NCBI RefSeq assembly: GCF_003043945.1
Contig: NZ_PYXG01000003.1
Span: forward strand, 223,501 to 287,500
DNA length: 64,000 nt
Reading direction: 5' to 3'
Source: Prevotella sp. oral taxon 376
Lineage (GTDB): Bacteria > Bacteroidota > Bacteroidia > Bacteroidales > Bacteroidaceae
Below are positions 24,537 to 34,331 of the stretch, piece after piece. The translations under genes were made by a program, and so were the position numbers. The notes beneath the pieces are model-generated. The model was not told the DNA's origin. It ran no database searches and worked only from the letters and a program-made list of their open reading frames with translations. The first letter of the stretch is position 1. Every line of letters begins with the position of its first letter.

Positions 24537-25328
24537 ATGGAATATACGATTCATGTAAACGGCAGATTGCTGTCGTTGTCGCGGCCTGTGGTAATGGGCA
24601 TCCTGAACGCCACTCCCGACTCTTTCTATGCGGGCAGTCGTGTACAGACCGAGGAGGCAGTCATGGCACGGGCGAGGCAAATGCTCGACGAAGGCGCCGA
24701 GATCATAGATGTAGGAGCGTGCTCCACGAGGCCTGGTGGCGAGGTGGCGACGGAGCAGCAGGAAATGCGGCGGTTGCGTGTGGCACTCACGGCCATCCGG
24801 AAAGTTGCTCCAGAAGCGGTTGTTTCAGTAGACACCTTCCGCCCAGAGGTGGCTCGCATGGCCATCGACGAGTTCGGAGCGGGCATCATCAACGATGTCT
24901 CCGAAGGTGAGGATCCGGCCATGTTCCCACTGGTGGCCGGGAAAGGGGTGGCTTACATCCTGATGTCCGTCAAGGCCAACCTGCACGATATGCTCATCTC
25001 GATGGCACAGGAAGTGCAGCGGTTGCGCGATCTTGGCCAGAAAGACATCATCCTTGACCCAGGGTTCGGATTCGGAAAGACGATGGAGGAGAATTATGCT
25101 CTGCTCGGCGAGATGGACAAGATGCGGGTGATGGAGCTGCCGTTGCTGGCGGGCATCTCCCGCAAACGCATGATTCATCAGGTGCTCGGCATAACGCCCG
25201 ACGAGTCGCTTAACGGTACTACCGTACTCAACACCATCGCCCTGATGAAGGGAGCGTCAATCCTGCGGGTGCATGATGTGAAGGATGCCGTACAGGCGGT
25301 TAAGCTGTTCAATCACTTAAATCCATAA
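24537..25328 (+). CDS. folP: Dihydropteroate synthase
   Basis: A 263-residue TIM-barrel enzyme of folate synthesis joining p-aminobenzoate to the pterin diphosphate; the target of sulfonamides. The motifs are GILNATPDSFY near residue 20, IIDVGACSTRPGGE around 60, DTFRPEVAR, INDVSEGEDP, LDPGFGFGKTMEENY and GISRKRMI. I chose the ATG at 24537 by homology with the usual start and because the near promoter lies in front of it. cdaA begins 33 bases downstream, and the two are linked in many Bacteroidetes. Confidence 0.93.
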   Translation: MEYTIHVNGRLLSLSRPVVMGILNATPDSFYAGSRVQTEEAVMARARQMLDEGAEIIDVGACSTRPGGEVATEQQEMRRLRVALTAIRKVAPEAVVSVDTFRPEVARMAIDEFGAGIINDVSEGEDPAMFPLVAGKGVAYILMSVKANLHDMLISMAQEVQRLRDLGQKDIILDPGFGFGKTMEENYALLGEMDKMRVMELPLLAGISRKRMIHQVLGITPDESLNGTTVLNTIALMKGASILRVHDVKDAVQAVKLFNHLNP

Positions 25329-25361
25329 AAAAGCCCTTCCTCTGTGGAAGGAAAGACGACT

Positions 25362-26138
25362 ATGTTTTTCGACTTTGGCATAAAAGATATTATCGACATC
25401 CTCCTTGTCGCCCTGTTGCTCTACTACATCTATCGCCTGATGAAAGAGAGCCGTTCGCTGAATGTGTTCATCGGCATCATGGTCTTCGTCGTGGTATGGC
25501 TCTTTGTGAGCTATGTTCTGGAGATGAAGTTGCTGGGTTCGATTCTCGACAAGTTGGTGAGCGTGGGCGTCATTGCCCTCATCATACTGTTCCAGGAAGA
25601 GATACGAAAGTTTCTTTATAATCTCGGAGCTCATCGCCGCTTCAAGAGCGTCTTCAAGTTCTTTGCCTCGAAAGGCGAGAAACCGGAGCGGGAGGACAAG
25701 GAAACCATCATGCCCATCGTGCTGGCCTGCATGAGCATGTCGAAGAGCAAGGTGGGAGCTCTTATCGTCATTGAGCGCGTTACGCCCCTTGATGACATCG
25801 TGGAGACGGGCGATCTCATCGACGCGAACATCAACCAGCGGCTCATCGAGAACATCTTTTTCAAGAATTCGCCGCTGCACGACGGGGCGATGATCATCTC
25901 GAAGAAGCGCATCAAGGCGGCCGGATGTATCCTGCCGGTGTCTCACAGTCTTGACATTCCTAAGGAGTTGGGGCTTCGCCACCGTGCGGCGATGGGCATC
26001 TCGCAGGCTTCCGATGCCATAGCCGTGGTGGTTTCCGAGGAAACGGGCCGCATCAGCGTGGCCGTGAAGGGCGAGTTCCGTCTGCGGCTTTCCGCCGAGG
26101 AGCTGGAAAGCATCCTTGCCAAGGAAATGGGAGGGTAA
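25362..26138 (+). CDS. cdaA: Diadenylate cyclase CdaA (membrane)
   Basis: A 258-residue enzyme that makes cyclic di-AMP from two ATP. Three membrane helices lie in the first 90 residues (about 10-28, 36-55 and 62-82). The DAC domain follows, with SPLHDGAMII (the DGA motif, near residue 170) and LGLRHRAAMGIS (the RHR motif, near 210). The ATG at 25362 was preferred over an upstream GTG because GGAAGGAAAG precedes it. It is co-transcribed with folP. Cyclic di-AMP often controls potassium and cell-wall balance, so the proximity of folP may simply be an old operon habit. Confidence 0.92.
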   Translation: MFFDFGIKDIIDILLVALLLYYIYRLMKESRSLNVFIGIMVFVVVWLFVSYVLEMKLLGSILDKLVSVGVIALIILFQEEIRKFLYNLGAHRRFKSVFKFFASKGEKPEREDKETIMPIVLACMSMSKSKVGALIVIERVTPLDDIVETGDLIDANINQRLIENIFFKNSPLHDGAMIISKKRIKAAGCILPVSHSLDIPKELGLRHRAAMGISQASDAIAVVVSEETGRISVAVKGEFRLRLSAEELESILAKEMGG

Positions 26139-26195
26139 TCGTTGGATTTATGAAAATTTATACATCCTACCACGGACAAAGTCGATTAAAATTAG

Positions 26196-26203
26196 TAATT
26201 TTG
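26196..26203 (+). promoter_or_regulatory. -7 element of the pta-ackA operon
   Basis: TAATTTTG, a perfect TAnnTTTG box, lies 63 bases before the pta ATG. The leader is AT-rich. A convincing -33 element is not seen. Confidence 0.5.
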
Positions 26204-26266
26204 TAAATTGAAAATAGCAATCAGGGTATTTTATACCTCTAAATATATCACTTTTTTATTATAGCT

Positions 26267-27310
26267 ATGAATTTATTGGAGCAAATTGTAGCGCGCGCAA
26301 AGGCGGACAAACAGCGCATCGTACTCCCGGAAGCAGAAGAGGAGCGCACATTGAAGGCGGCTGACAGGGTGTTGGGCGATGGCATTGCCGACCTTATTCT
26401 TATTGGCGATCCTGCCAACATCAAGAAAGAGGCAGAAGAGTGGGGCCTGAAGAATATCGGGAAGGCAACCGTGGTGGATCCTCTGAACTGCGAAAAGTCT
26501 GAGGAGTATGCGGCTCTTCTGGCAGAACTTCGCAAGAAGAAGGGCATGACATTGGAGCAAGCCCGTGAACTCGTTACGAAGAACAATCTCTATCTGGGCT
26601 GTATGATTATCAAGACGGGGGATGCCGACGGGCAGATTTCCGGCGCGCTGAGTACCACCGGCGACACGCTCCGTCCGGCCTTGCAGATCATCAAGTGTGC
26701 TCCGGGCATCACTTGCGTGAGCGGTGCGATGCTGCTCATCACGGGCCGCTCACAATATGGCGAGGATGGAATCGTCGTCATGGGCGATGTGGCCGTAACT
26801 CCCAATCCTACCGCCGAGCAGCTCGCGCAGATAGCCTATACGACAGCTCAGACGGCAAAGAGCGTTGCCGGTTTCAAGGAAGTTCGCGTGGCCATGTTGA
26901 GCTTCTCGACTAAAGGAAGTGCCAAGGATGCCATTGACAAGGCTACGGGCAAGAGCGTGTACATCATAGACAAGGTGTTGGAGGCCACCAGGCTGGCACA
27001 GGAGAAGTATCCTGACCTGCAGGTGGATGGCGAGTTGCAGGCCGACGCGGCGCTCGTGCCCTCTGTCGGGATTACGAAAGCTCCCGGCAGCCACATTGCC
27101 GGAAAGGCAAATGTCCTCGTCGTACCTAATCTCGAGGTCGGAAACATCGGCTATAAGCTGGTGCAGCGGCTGGGTGGCGTAACGGCTATAGGACCCATCC
27201 TGCAGGGGATAGCCCGTCCGGTGAACGACCTTAGCCGTGGATGTTCGGTAGACGACATATATTATATGGTGGCCATCACCGCCTGCCAGGCCCAGGATAC
27301 CAAGGCATAA
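26267..27310 (+). CDS. pta: Phosphate acetyltransferase
   Basis: A 347-residue enzyme interconverting acetyl-CoA and acetyl-phosphate. It is the short form (Pta catalytic domain only, without the N-terminal regulatory domain of E. coli Pta). Motifs include RIVLPEAEEERTLKAA at the start, GALSTTGDTLRPALQII, the Gly-rich CVSGAMLL, and PNLEVGNIGYKL and ARPVNDLSRG near the end. It is followed 52 bases later by ackA. Together they form the acetate branch of fermentation. Confidence 0.95.
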   Translation: MNLLEQIVARAKADKQRIVLPEAEEERTLKAADRVLGDGIADLILIGDPANIKKEAEEWGLKNIGKATVVDPLNCEKSEEYAALLAELRKKKGMTLEQARELVTKNNLYLGCMIIKTGDADGQISGALSTTGDTLRPALQIIKCAPGITCVSGAMLLITGRSQYGEDGIVVMGDVAVTPNPTAEQLAQIAYTTAQTAKSVAGFKEVRVAMLSFSTKGSAKDAIDKATGKSVYIIDKVLEATRLAQEKYPDLQVDGELQADAALVPSVGITKAPGSHIAGKANVLVVPNLEVGNIGYKLVQRLGGVTAIGPILQGIARPVNDLSRGCSVDDIYYMVAITACQAQDTKA

Positions 27311-27362
27311 GGATGAAAGATTGCGAATTAAAGATTAAGAAATAAATAAAATTTAAGGAAAA

Positions 27363-28568
27363 ATGAAGATACTTGTACTGAACTGCGGAAGTTCATCCAT
27401 CAAATACAAGTTGTATGACATGGCCGACGAGAGCGTGCTCGCACAGGGCGGCGTGGAGCGTATCGGCCTCGACGAGGCTTTCATCAAGGTGAACCTCGGC
27501 AACGGCGAGAAGCGCCAGATCATGGCAGAACTGCCCACGCACAAGGAAGGCGTGGCCCTGGTTTTCAAGGTATTGCTCGACCCAGAAATGGGTGCCATCG
27601 AGAGTCTCGACGAGATTGATGCCGTGGGACACCGTATCGTGCAGGGAGGCGACTTGTTTGAGAAGAGCTGTATCGTAACGCCCGAGGTGGAGCAAGGCAT
27701 CGAGAGCCTGATCGACCTCGCGCCTGTTCACAATGCCGGGCACCTTCGCGGTATCCGCGCCGTGAACGCCCTGATGCCTGATGTGCCGCAGGTAACGGTA
27801 TTCGACAATGCCTTCCATGCCACTATGCCCGACTATGCGTACCTCTATGCAGTGCCTTATGAGTTCTATGAGAAGTACCATGTGCGTCGTTATGGCTTCC
27901 ACGGAACCTCTCATCGCTATGTGTCGCAGCGCGTGTGCGACTTCTTGGGTGTCGATATCAAGACCCAGAAGATCATCACCTGCCACATCGGAAACGGAGC
28001 GTCGGTGGCTGCCGTGAAGTACGGTAAGGTCATCGACACCTCCATGGGGCTCACCCCGCTGGCCGGCCTGATGATGGGCAGCCGTTCCGGCGACATCGAC
28101 CCGTCGGCCGTAACCTACCTGATGGACAAGCTCGACAAGGCTCCGCAAGAGATGGCAGAGTTCTTGAACAAGGAGAGTGGCGTGCTCGGAATCACGGGCA
28201 TATCAAGTGATATGCGCGAGATAGAGGCCGCCGAGAAAGAGGGCAACAGGCGGGCCCATCTGGCGATGCAGATGTATAACTACCGCATCAAGAAGTATAT
28301 CGGTGCCTATGCGGCGGCCATGAACGGCGTGGACATCATCGTCTTCACTGCCGGCGTGGGCGAGAATCAGGAAGGCATGCGCTGGGAGTCCTGCGCAGGG
28401 CTGGACTATCTGGGCGTGAAGATGGACCGCGAGCGCAACCATGTGCGCGCCAAAGAGCAGATCCTGTCGGCCGACGACTCCCGTGTGAAGGTCGTGATGA
28501 TTCCTACGGACGAGGAAATCGTCATTGCCCGAGACACCGTTGAGCTCATGAAAGGTTTGAAGAAGTAA
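27363..28568 (+). CDS. ackA: Acetate kinase
   Basis: A 401-residue ASKHA-fold kinase making acetate and ATP from acetyl-phosphate and ADP. The N-terminal signature LNCGSSSIKYKL, the second signature YGFHGTSHRYV (about residue 177), HIGNGASVAAV and FTAGVGENQ are all present. The length is typical. It is co-transcribed with pta and ends before a strong terminator. Confidence 0.96.
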   Translation: MKILVLNCGSSSIKYKLYDMADESVLAQGGVERIGLDEAFIKVNLGNGEKRQIMAELPTHKEGVALVFKVLLDPEMGAIESLDEIDAVGHRIVQGGDLFEKSCIVTPEVEQGIESLIDLAPVHNAGHLRGIRAVNALMPDVPQVTVFDNAFHATMPDYAYLYAVPYEFYEKYHVRRYGFHGTSHRYVSQRVCDFLGVDIKTQKIITCHIGNGASVAAVKYGKVIDTSMGLTPLAGLMMGSRSGDIDPSAVTYLMDKLDKAPQEMAEFLNKESGVLGITGISSDMREIEAAEKEGNRRAHLAMQMYNYRIKKYIGAYAAAMNGVDIIVFTAGVGENQEGMRWESCAGLDYLGVKMDRERNHVRAKEQILSADDSRVKVVMIPTDEEIVIARDTVELMKGLKK

Positions 28569-28619
28569 GCGGGAGAGCCGTCGTCCCAGGGTGGGGATGT
28601 CGGCAGAGTCTATACGAAA

Positions 28620-28664
28620 GAGGGCAAGCCGGGAGATGAATCCTGGTTTGTCCTCTTGCTTTTT
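28620..28664 (+). terminator. Terminator of the pta-ackA operon
   Basis: Arms at 28620-28633 and 28642-28655 form a 14-bp stem with a few wobbles and an 8-base loop; TTGCTTTTT follows. Confidence 0.75.
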
Positions 28665-28678
28665 GCCGTCTTCCGTCC

Positions 28679-28744
28679 GACAATCTCGCCGATTTTGTGC
28701 GACGAAATCGCCGAAATTGTCCTACGAAATCGCCGAGATTGTCA
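28679..28744. repeat. 66-bp triple-palindrome element, copy A
   Basis: Three 22-base units (28679, 28701, 28723), each an imperfect palindrome around TCGCCGA, lie head to tail. The last three bases are the stop codon of the fucose transporter (minus strand). Related copies lie at 38355, 48224 and 55410. This one falls between two convergent genes. Confidence 0.85.
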
Positions 28745-30052
28745 TTCAGAAAGCGGCTTCCGTTCCCTCCTCAGCTGTCTTACGGCATAGGTAAACACGA
28801 CGCAGAAGCACACGAGGGGCAGCACATAAGAGACATTTACGGCAGGATGGCCGAGGATAACCCTTTGGTCGATGATCATGCCTTGCAGCGGCGGCATGAC
28901 GGCTCCACCGACGATTGCCATGACGAGGAATGCTGCTCCGAGGCTGGCGTCTTGGTTGTCCACATGCTCGAGGGCGATTCCGTAGATGGTGGGAAACATC
29001 AGCGACATGAAGATGCTGATGCCTACGAGGCTGTAGAGGCCTGCCATTCCTACGACGCAGATGGCCCCTATGGTGCATATTCCTGCGCCGACAGCGAAGA
29101 GGGCGAGCAGCTTCCGGGTGTTTACATACTTCATCAAGGCTGTTGCGAGGAATCGCCCGCAGAGGAAGAACACCATGGCCACGATGTTATACATCTGCGC
29201 CTTGGCCTTGTTGATGCCGAGGTTGTCGGCATACTGGATGATGAAAGTCCATACCATGATCTGCGCGGCGATGTAGAACATCTGTGCTGCCACGCCCTCG
29301 CGATAGGATGGATTGTGCCATAGATTCCGCAGTGTGGTCTTGGCATTGTTGGTGTGGGTATTCTCGGAATAATCGGTTTTGGGCACCTTGATGAATACGA
29401 AGGTTGTCAGCACCAGTAATACTACCAGTCCGATGGCTACATACGGATCGCGGATCACCGCAAGGTCGTGAAGGCGGATGCCAGCTTTCTCCGCCTCAGA
29501 GAGCATCGGGAAGATAACCTTTCCTGCTGCATCGCGCTGGTCGGAGATAAGGTTCGGCAGCACGATGAGCGAGGCTACGCTCATGCCCATCAGCGATCCC
29601 ATGGGATTGAAGGCCTGCGCGAAGTTGAGGCGGCGTGTGGATGTCTCCTTGGAACCCAGTGAGAGCACGAAGGGATTGGCCGTTGTCTCGAGGAAGGCAA
29701 GTCCGAATGTCAGGATATAGAGGGAAATGCAGAAGAACGAGAACTGCTGATAAATGGCCGCGGGGATGAACATGAATGCCCCGAAGGCATAGAGCCCGAG
29801 TCCCAGGATGATGCCGCTCTTATAGCTGTATTTGCGGATGAACAGGGCCGCGGGGATCGCCATGGTGAAATAGCCGCCGTAAAAGGCGAACTGAACAAGC
29901 GACGCCTTGGCCGCGGAAATCTCCATTACCGTTTGGAAGGCGGCAACCATGGGGTTGGTAATGTCGTTCGCGAATCCCCAAAGGGCAAACAATGAGGTCA
30001 GCAGGATGAAAATGAGAAGATACTTCTTCTCCACGACTTTCTTCTTTTCCAT
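28742..30052 (-). CDS. fucP: L-fucose:proton symporter (FucP family)
   Basis: A 436-residue major-facilitator protein with 12 predicted membrane helices, the first at about residues 12-30 (LLIFILLTSLFALWGF). The FucP-type phrase NDITNPMV follows, and then ETTANPFVLSLGS (about 125) and NFAQAFNPMGSLMGMS. It lies downstream of fucI on the same strand, so fucose is the likely substrate. Its stop codon is inside a 66-bp palindromic element. Confidence 0.85.
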   Translation of the reverse strand: MEKKKVVEKKYLLIFILLTSLFALWGFANDITNPMVAAFQTVMEISAAKASLVQFAFYGGYFTMAIPAALFIRKYSYKSGIILGLGLYAFGAFMFIPAAIYQQFSFFCISLYILTFGLAFLETTANPFVLSLGSKETSTRRLNFAQAFNPMGSLMGMSVASLIVLPNLISDQRDAAGKVIFPMLSEAEKAGIRLHDLAVIRDPYVAIGLVVLLVLTTFVFIKVPKTDYSENTHTNNAKTTLRNLWHNPSYREGVAAQMFYIAAQIMVWTFIIQYADNLGINKAKAQMYNIVAMVFFLCGRFLATALMKYVNTRKLLALFAVGAGICTIGAICVVGMAGLYSLVGISIFMSLMFPTIYGIALEHVDNQDASLGAAFLVMAIVGGAVMPPLQGMIIDQRVILGHPAVNVSYVLPLVCFCVVFTYAVRQLRRERKPLSE

Positions 30053-30090
30053 AAATCAGGATGGTTATCTTTATAGGTTTTTATAAACTC

Positions 30091-30136
30091 AACCCCTGGC
30101 CCTCTTCCTCGTGAAAGAGGAAGGGGCGGTGGGGTT
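30091..30136 (-). terminator. Strong hairpin between fucI and fucP
   Basis: Nested arms (AACCCC with GGGGTT, and CCCTCTTCCTC with GAGGAAGGGG) form a long stem around a small loop. No clear run of T follows, so it may be an mRNA stability or attenuation hairpin rather than a full stop. Confidence 0.5.
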
Positions 30137-30159
30137 GAAGCGGATATCAGGTCTATCGG

Positions 30160-31932
30160 CTATTTGTAGATGGGGCCGAAATTCTGGCATGCTCTGTAGT
30201 CAGCACCTTCCTTGTCCATGCCGAACGCGTTCCATGCCGACGGGCGGAAGAGGTTCTTGTCTTCTACATTGTGCATGCATACAGGAATGCGGAGCATCGC
30301 AGCGAGGGTGATCAGGTCGGCACCGATATGCCCGTAGGTGATGGCCCCGTGGTTGGCACCCCAGTTGTTCATCACAGAATAGACGTCCTTGAATGCATCC
30401 TTTGCGGCATCCGTGCGCGGTGTGAACCAAGTGGTAGGCCATGTGGGGTCCGTTCTCTTGTCTAGAACATCGTGAATTTCTGGATCAATATTGACTACCC
30501 ATCCTTCGGCAAGCTGCAATACGGGGCCGAGACCGTCGACGATGTTCACGCGAACCATGGTTGCGGGGAACTCTCCCCTCGACAGGAAGTGGACGCTGAA
30601 GCCGCCCCCACGGAAATAATCGCGGTCGGCCGGCATCCACTGCGTATGTTCCAGGCAGCGTTTCTCGTCCTCGGCGGTAACTTCCCAGAATGGTTTCATG
30701 GTGGGATTACCTTCTGAATCCTGGCATTGGCCGGAGCCGTCCATGGTCGTCGCGCCAGAGTTAATAAGGTGAATGATGCCATTACGGGCAGTACCGGACA
30801 GCTCCTTGCCCGTAACTCTCTTCACGGCTTCGGGGCTCCAGTAGGTGCGCACATCCGAGAAAATCATCGGCTGGTTGGTGAGCAGATATCCGAGCAGCAT
30901 CGCGGTGCCGTTGAGGGTGTCGTTTTCGGTGGCCAGGATGGAAGGCTCGCGCCGCCCGTTCCAATCGAAAGTGGTGTTGAGGAGAGTCTCGGTAAAGTCG
31001 CCGTTTGGCATCCAGTCCGTCCACTGACGCTGCCCTTGGAATCCTCCGGCAATGGCGTGATGGCCGAGTGCCTCTTCCTTGAATCCCATCTCGCGGAGCT
31101 TCGGGTTGCCATGGTAGAGGTCGTTGACGATGAGCGTCATCTTGACAACGAACTCCCAGTCTTTTTCCTTCTCCGCGCGGGTCTTCTGTTTCTCGGCTGG
31201 GTTCTTGTCCCATCCTTCGTTGGGCTTGATGTATTTATTGACCCATGCCATGGCTTTCTCATACTCTTCATGGTCGTAGATGCCAAGGTCCATGCGGCGA
31301 AGAATCTCTACTTCGTCCACGCTTTCTGTCCTCATGCCGAGATATTTCTGGAAGAAATCGGTGTTGATGATACTTCCGGCAATACCCATGGTTACACTAC
31401 CGATCGATAGGTAGGACTGGCCGCGCATCTCGCCAACAGCAACGGCAGCACGGGCAAAGCGCAGCAGCTTCTCCTCCACATCGCCCGGGATGGTGTTGTC
31501 TTCTATGTCCTGCACATCATGTCCGTAGATTCCGTAGGCGGGAAGGCCTTTCTGTGAATAGGCCGCCAATACCGCCGCGAGGTAGACGGCTCCCGGGCGC
31601 TCGGTCCCGTTGAAACCCCAGACAGCCTTGGGCCAATGCGGATTCATGTCCATCGTTTCCGCTCCGTAGCACCAGCAGGAAGTTACGGAGATGGTGGCGC
31701 ATACTCCTGCGCCCTCGAATTTTTCCGCACAGGCGGCAGCTTCGGCAACACGGCCGATGGTGCTGTCGGCAATTACGCATTGAACGGGCGTTCCGTCGCG
31801 ATATTTCAGTTTGCCCGAAAGCAGGTCTGCAACGGCATGAGCCAGATTCATGGTCTTGTCTTCAAGACTCTCACGAACGCCTCCTTGACGACCGTCAATG
31901 ATGGGGCGTATTCCAATCTTTGGATACTTCAT
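30160..31932 (-). CDS. fucI: L-fucose isomerase
   Basis: A 590-residue hexameric, metal-dependent isomerase turning L-fucose into L-fuculose. The N-terminus is typical ([20 protein letters not shown]). The metal-site sequences include [14 protein letters not shown] (the Glu, about 235) and the Asp and His further on ([26 protein letters not shown]). The length matches E. coli FucI (591). It precedes fucP. No kinase or aldolase is next to it here, so the downstream fucose steps would be encoded elsewhere. Confidence 0.95.
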   Translation of the reverse strand: MKYPKIGIRPIIDGRQGGVRESLEDKTMNLAHAVADLLSGKLKYRDGTPVQCVIADSTIGRVAEAAACAEKFEGAGVCATISVTSCWCYGAETMDMNPHWPKAVWGFNGTERPGAVYLAAVLAAYSQKGLPAYGIYGHDVQDIEDNTIPGDVEEKLLRFARAAVAVGEMRGQSYLSIGSVTMGIAGSIINTDFFQKYLGMRTESVDEVEILRRMDLGIYDHEEYEKAMAWVNKYIKPNEGWDKNPAEKQKTRAEKEKDWEFVVKMTLIVNDLYHGNPKLREMGFKEEALGHHAIAGGFQGQRQWTDWMPNGDFTETLLNTTFDWNGRREPSILATENDTLNGTAMLLGYLLTNQPMIFSDVRTYWSPEAVKRVTGKELSGTARNGIIHLINSGATTMDGSGQCQDSEGNPTMKPFWEVTAEDEKRCLEHTQWMPADRDYFRGGGFSVHFLSRGEFPATMVRVNIVDGLGPVLQLAEGWVVNIDPEIHDVLDKRTDPTWPTTWFTPRTDAAKDAFKDVYSVMNNWGANHGAITYGHIGADLITLAAMLRIPVCMHNVEDKNLFRPSAWNAFGMDKEGADYRACQNFGPIYK

Positions 31933-31970
31933 ATTCTATGGTATGTTTAAAGTTTAATAAATTGTTGACG

Positions 31971-31978
31971 CAAATATA
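31971..31978 (-). promoter_or_regulatory. -7 element of fucI
   Basis: TATATTTG on the minus strand, perfect TAnnTTTG, 38 bases before the fucI start. Confidence 0.5.
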
Positions 31979-32026
31979 GTAAAAATATCGGGAGAACGAT
32001 GCAGATTAATCTTTTTTAAACCAGGC

Positions 32027-32722
32027 CTATCTATATTTCTCTATAATGGGGGCGATGAGCCTTTCCATGACAGCATATCCTTTTTCGTTGGGGTGTACGC
32101 CATCGGTGCAATAGTCGGGGTTTAATTCTTCACCATCTTTCGACAACATGGAGGAAAAATAGTCTACATAGGGGATCTTGTTTGCCTCAGCAAATGCTTT
32201 AACGCGTGCATTCAAGTGGCGTATCTTGTCCATGGCATCTGTAATATTCTTCCTCCAACCGAATCCTTTTGCAGGCAGACAGGAGGCGAGGATGACCTTG
32301 ATTTTATGGAGTTTGGCCAGTTCTATGAGTGTCTGGATATTCCCAAAGGTAAGATCTTCGTCGTATTTTCCGCTGTTTTCTGCGATGTCGTTGGTTCCAT
32401 AATTAAATACCATTACCTTTGGACGGAGGTTTATGACATCCTCTCTGATACGGAGAAGAAAGTGGTAGGTTGTCTGTCCGCTGATTCCGCGGCCGATATA
32501 GCCGTGCTCCTTAAAGAAGTCCGGGCGTTTACGAATCCACCCCTCAGTAATGGAATTGCCGAGGAATACGACCCTTTTCTCACTCTTCTTTGGCAGTCCC
32601 AGTTGGGCGTTGGCCTCCCTGTAACGATTGGTGGTGTTGGCAGTCTCTTCTTGTGCCGATACACATAGTGGTATTGTCAAAAGCAATACGAGGATGGCTA
32701 GCTGTTTCAAGGTTATTTCCAT
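32027..32722 (-). CDS. Exported SGNH/GDSL-type hydrolase
   Basis: A 231-residue exported esterase or lipase-like protein. The signal peptide runs to about residue 23 (LAILVLLLTIPLCVSA). The SGNH blocks are present: GNSITEGW with the nucleophile Ser (about 56), the Gly in GRGISGQTT, the Asn in YGTNDIAE, and the Asp-His pair in DGVHPNEKGY near the C-terminus. It may deacylate a glycan. It shares strand and direction with lpxH upstream. Confidence 0.85.
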   Translation of the reverse strand: MEITLKQLAILVLLLTIPLCVSAQEETANTTNRYREANAQLGLPKKSEKRVVFLGNSITEGWIRKRPDFFKEHGYIGRGISGQTTYHFLLRIREDVINLRPKVMVFNYGTNDIAENSGKYDEDLTFGNIQTLIELAKLHKIKVILASCLPAKGFGWRKNITDAMDKIRHLNARVKAFAEANKIPYVDYFSSMLSKDGEELNPDYCTDGVHPNEKGYAVMERLIAPIIEKYR

Positions 32723-32755
32723 GGTTCTTATGATTAGTTCGGTGTCAGGGTTTTG

Positions 32756-33577
32756 TCAAGGCCGGCTCTCGCCTTCTACATACTCTTCGAGAAACATGTG
32801 CTCTCCGTCGAAGACAGCATAGGTGAATTGCCGTATCCAATCACCAAGGATGAGCATGCGTGTTTTCCGTGAAAGGGTGAGATCGAGCTCGATGTGGCGG
32901 TGTCCGTAGATATAGTAATCCACATCGGGATGTGTCTTCATGTATTCCTTGGTGAATCTAACGAGATATTCCTTGTCTTCTCCCATGTAGGGCATCTCTT
33001 TGCCGTCGGCTCGTTTCAGGCGGCTGTGTTTTGCCCAGTTGAGTCCCAATTGCATTCCCCACCACGGGTGAAAGAAGTTCAGAAGGCGTTGGCAACTTCG
33101 GTTGTGGAACGCTTTCCTGAGGAACTTGAACTTGGCGTCAGGATCTCCAAGACCGTCGCCATGGGCAAGGAAGAATACCTTGTCGTAAATTTCGGTGGTA
33201 ATAGGAGCACGATGGAGGATGACTCCGCATTCCTTTTCAAGATACCCGTAGGTCCAGATGTCGTGGTTCCCGGTGAAATAATTCACTTCTACCCCCATGT
33301 CCGTGAGTTCCGAAAGTTTACCTAAGAAGCGTGTGTAGCCTTTCGGGATTACATACTTGTATTCATCCCAAAAGTCGAACATGTCGCCCAGCAGATAGAT
33401 GGCCGCGGCCTTATATTTGATGCTGTCGAGGAAGCGAACCAGTCGGCGTTCCTGCGTCCGTGCGTGCTGGATGGCCAGAGAACCGAGGTGCGCGTCGGAG
33501 AGGAAGTAGACATATTTTGCCTCTTCATGGTTTCGGCTTGTTGTCGTTGCAGTCTCTATTTGTGAGAGGTTTGGCAT
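32756..33577 (-). CDS. lpxH: UDP-2,3-diacylglucosamine diphosphatase (LpxH-like)
   Basis: A 273-residue metallophosphoesterase of the calcineurin type. Its metal ligands appear in FLSDAHLGS, GDMFDFWDE, GNHDIW, HGDG and YGHRHIE, the order of LpxH. LpxH makes lipid X in lipid A synthesis at the cytoplasmic face of the inner membrane. The long basic patch between GNHD and the final HRH motif is typical. A few other UDP-sugar phosphoesterases have the same motifs, so the assignment is likely but not certain. Confidence 0.75.
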   Translation of the reverse strand: MPNLSQIETATTTSRNHEEAKYVYFLSDAHLGSLAIQHARTQERRLVRFLDSIKYKAAAIYLLGDMFDFWDEYKYVIPKGYTRFLGKLSELTDMGVEVNYFTGNHDIWTYGYLEKECGVILHRAPITTEIYDKVFFLAHGDGLGDPDAKFKFLRKAFHNRSCQRLLNFFHPWWGMQLGLNWAKHSRLKRADGKEMPYMGEDKEYLVRFTKEYMKTHPDVDYYIYGHRHIELDLTLSRKTRMLILGDWIRQFTYAVFDGEHMFLEEYVEGESRP

Positions 33578-33667
33578 AATGCTTTGTTGGTTTTTATGTT
33601 TTATGCTGTCTGCGAGGCCGTTTCCTGCTTCACGGGAGTTGAGAATAGGAGAGTGCCTGCCGCTTTC

Positions 33668-33988
33668 TCAGTCGAAGCCGAGTTCCACCCGTGCCTCCTC
33701 ACTCATCATACTCTGATCCCAGGCAGGCTCGAACACCAGGTTTACATTGGCAGATTTCACTTCTTCGAGGCTTTCCACCTTGGTCCGCACATCCTCCAGA
33801 ATGAAGTCGGCGGCGGGGCACGAGGGCGCGGTGAAGGTCATGTCGAGGTCTACGGTATGGTCGTCTTTCACCTCTATCTTATAGATCATTCCCAGATTCC
33901 ATATGTCTACAGGTATCTCGGGGTCGTAGACGGTTTTCAGCACATCCACGATTCGCTCTTCCGTCCGGGTCTTTTCTTCTTGGGTCAT
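33668..33988 (-). CDS. MIP18/DUF59 (SufT-like) Fe-S assembly protein
   Basis: A 106-residue protein with the DUF59 core. It has TVYDPEIPVDIWNLGMIY early and TFTAPSCPAADFI with the conserved Cys in the middle. The start I chose is the ATG at 33988; the longer upstream frame has no homology and would include the promoter. DUF59 proteins help insert iron-sulphur clusters. No suf genes are adjacent. Confidence 0.85.
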   Translation of the reverse strand: MTQEEKTRTEERIVDVLKTVYDPEIPVDIWNLGMIYKIEVKDDHTVDLDMTFTAPSCPAADFILEDVRTKVESLEEVKSANVNLVFEPAWDQSMMSEEARVELGFD

Positions 33989-34071
33989 ACTGCTTGTATT
34001 TTCAGCGGAAATAGCGCAGGCGAGGACAGGGAGAACTTGTTCTCCGTCTGCCGGGCGCAGGTTATTTTCTG

Positions 34072-34104
34072 CAAATATACGAAATATTCTTCTAAATGCG
34101 CAAT
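34072..34104 (-). promoter_or_regulatory. Promoter of the SufT-like gene
   Basis: TATATTTG (34072-34079, minus strand) with ATTG 21 bases upstream (34101-34104). The leader to the start codon is about 80 bases. The stretch 33989-34331 is otherwise an intergenic region holding only this promoter and that of the GH3 gene. Confidence 0.55.
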
Positions 34105-34292
34105 TTCTGCGGGATGTTTTTATGCGGGCGAAGAGGCAGAAGGTGCCAAACAGTCCGTCCGGAAGAGGTAAAATTCCAAACTTTCGGGCATTAGGATGGA
34201 AGCAAGAAACCGTTAAGGGGAGAAACGGGACTCGCCAGCAGGAAACCATGAAAAAAGTGTTCCTCTTTTCGCGGGCCCTCAATAATATTTCA

Positions 34293-34300
34293 TATCTTTG
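34293..34300 (+). promoter_or_regulatory. -7 element of the GH3 gene
   Basis: TATCTTTG, perfect TAnnTTTG; the GH3 ATG is 31 bases downstream. Confidence 0.5.
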
Positions 34301-34331
34301 CAGGGAAGTTATATTAATATTTTGACATATC

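Noticed and set aside
28679..28744. CRISPR-like reading of the three 22-bp units
   Set aside because: Units are adjacent without spacers, only three per site, and similar sites recur elsewhere; no cas gene is near.
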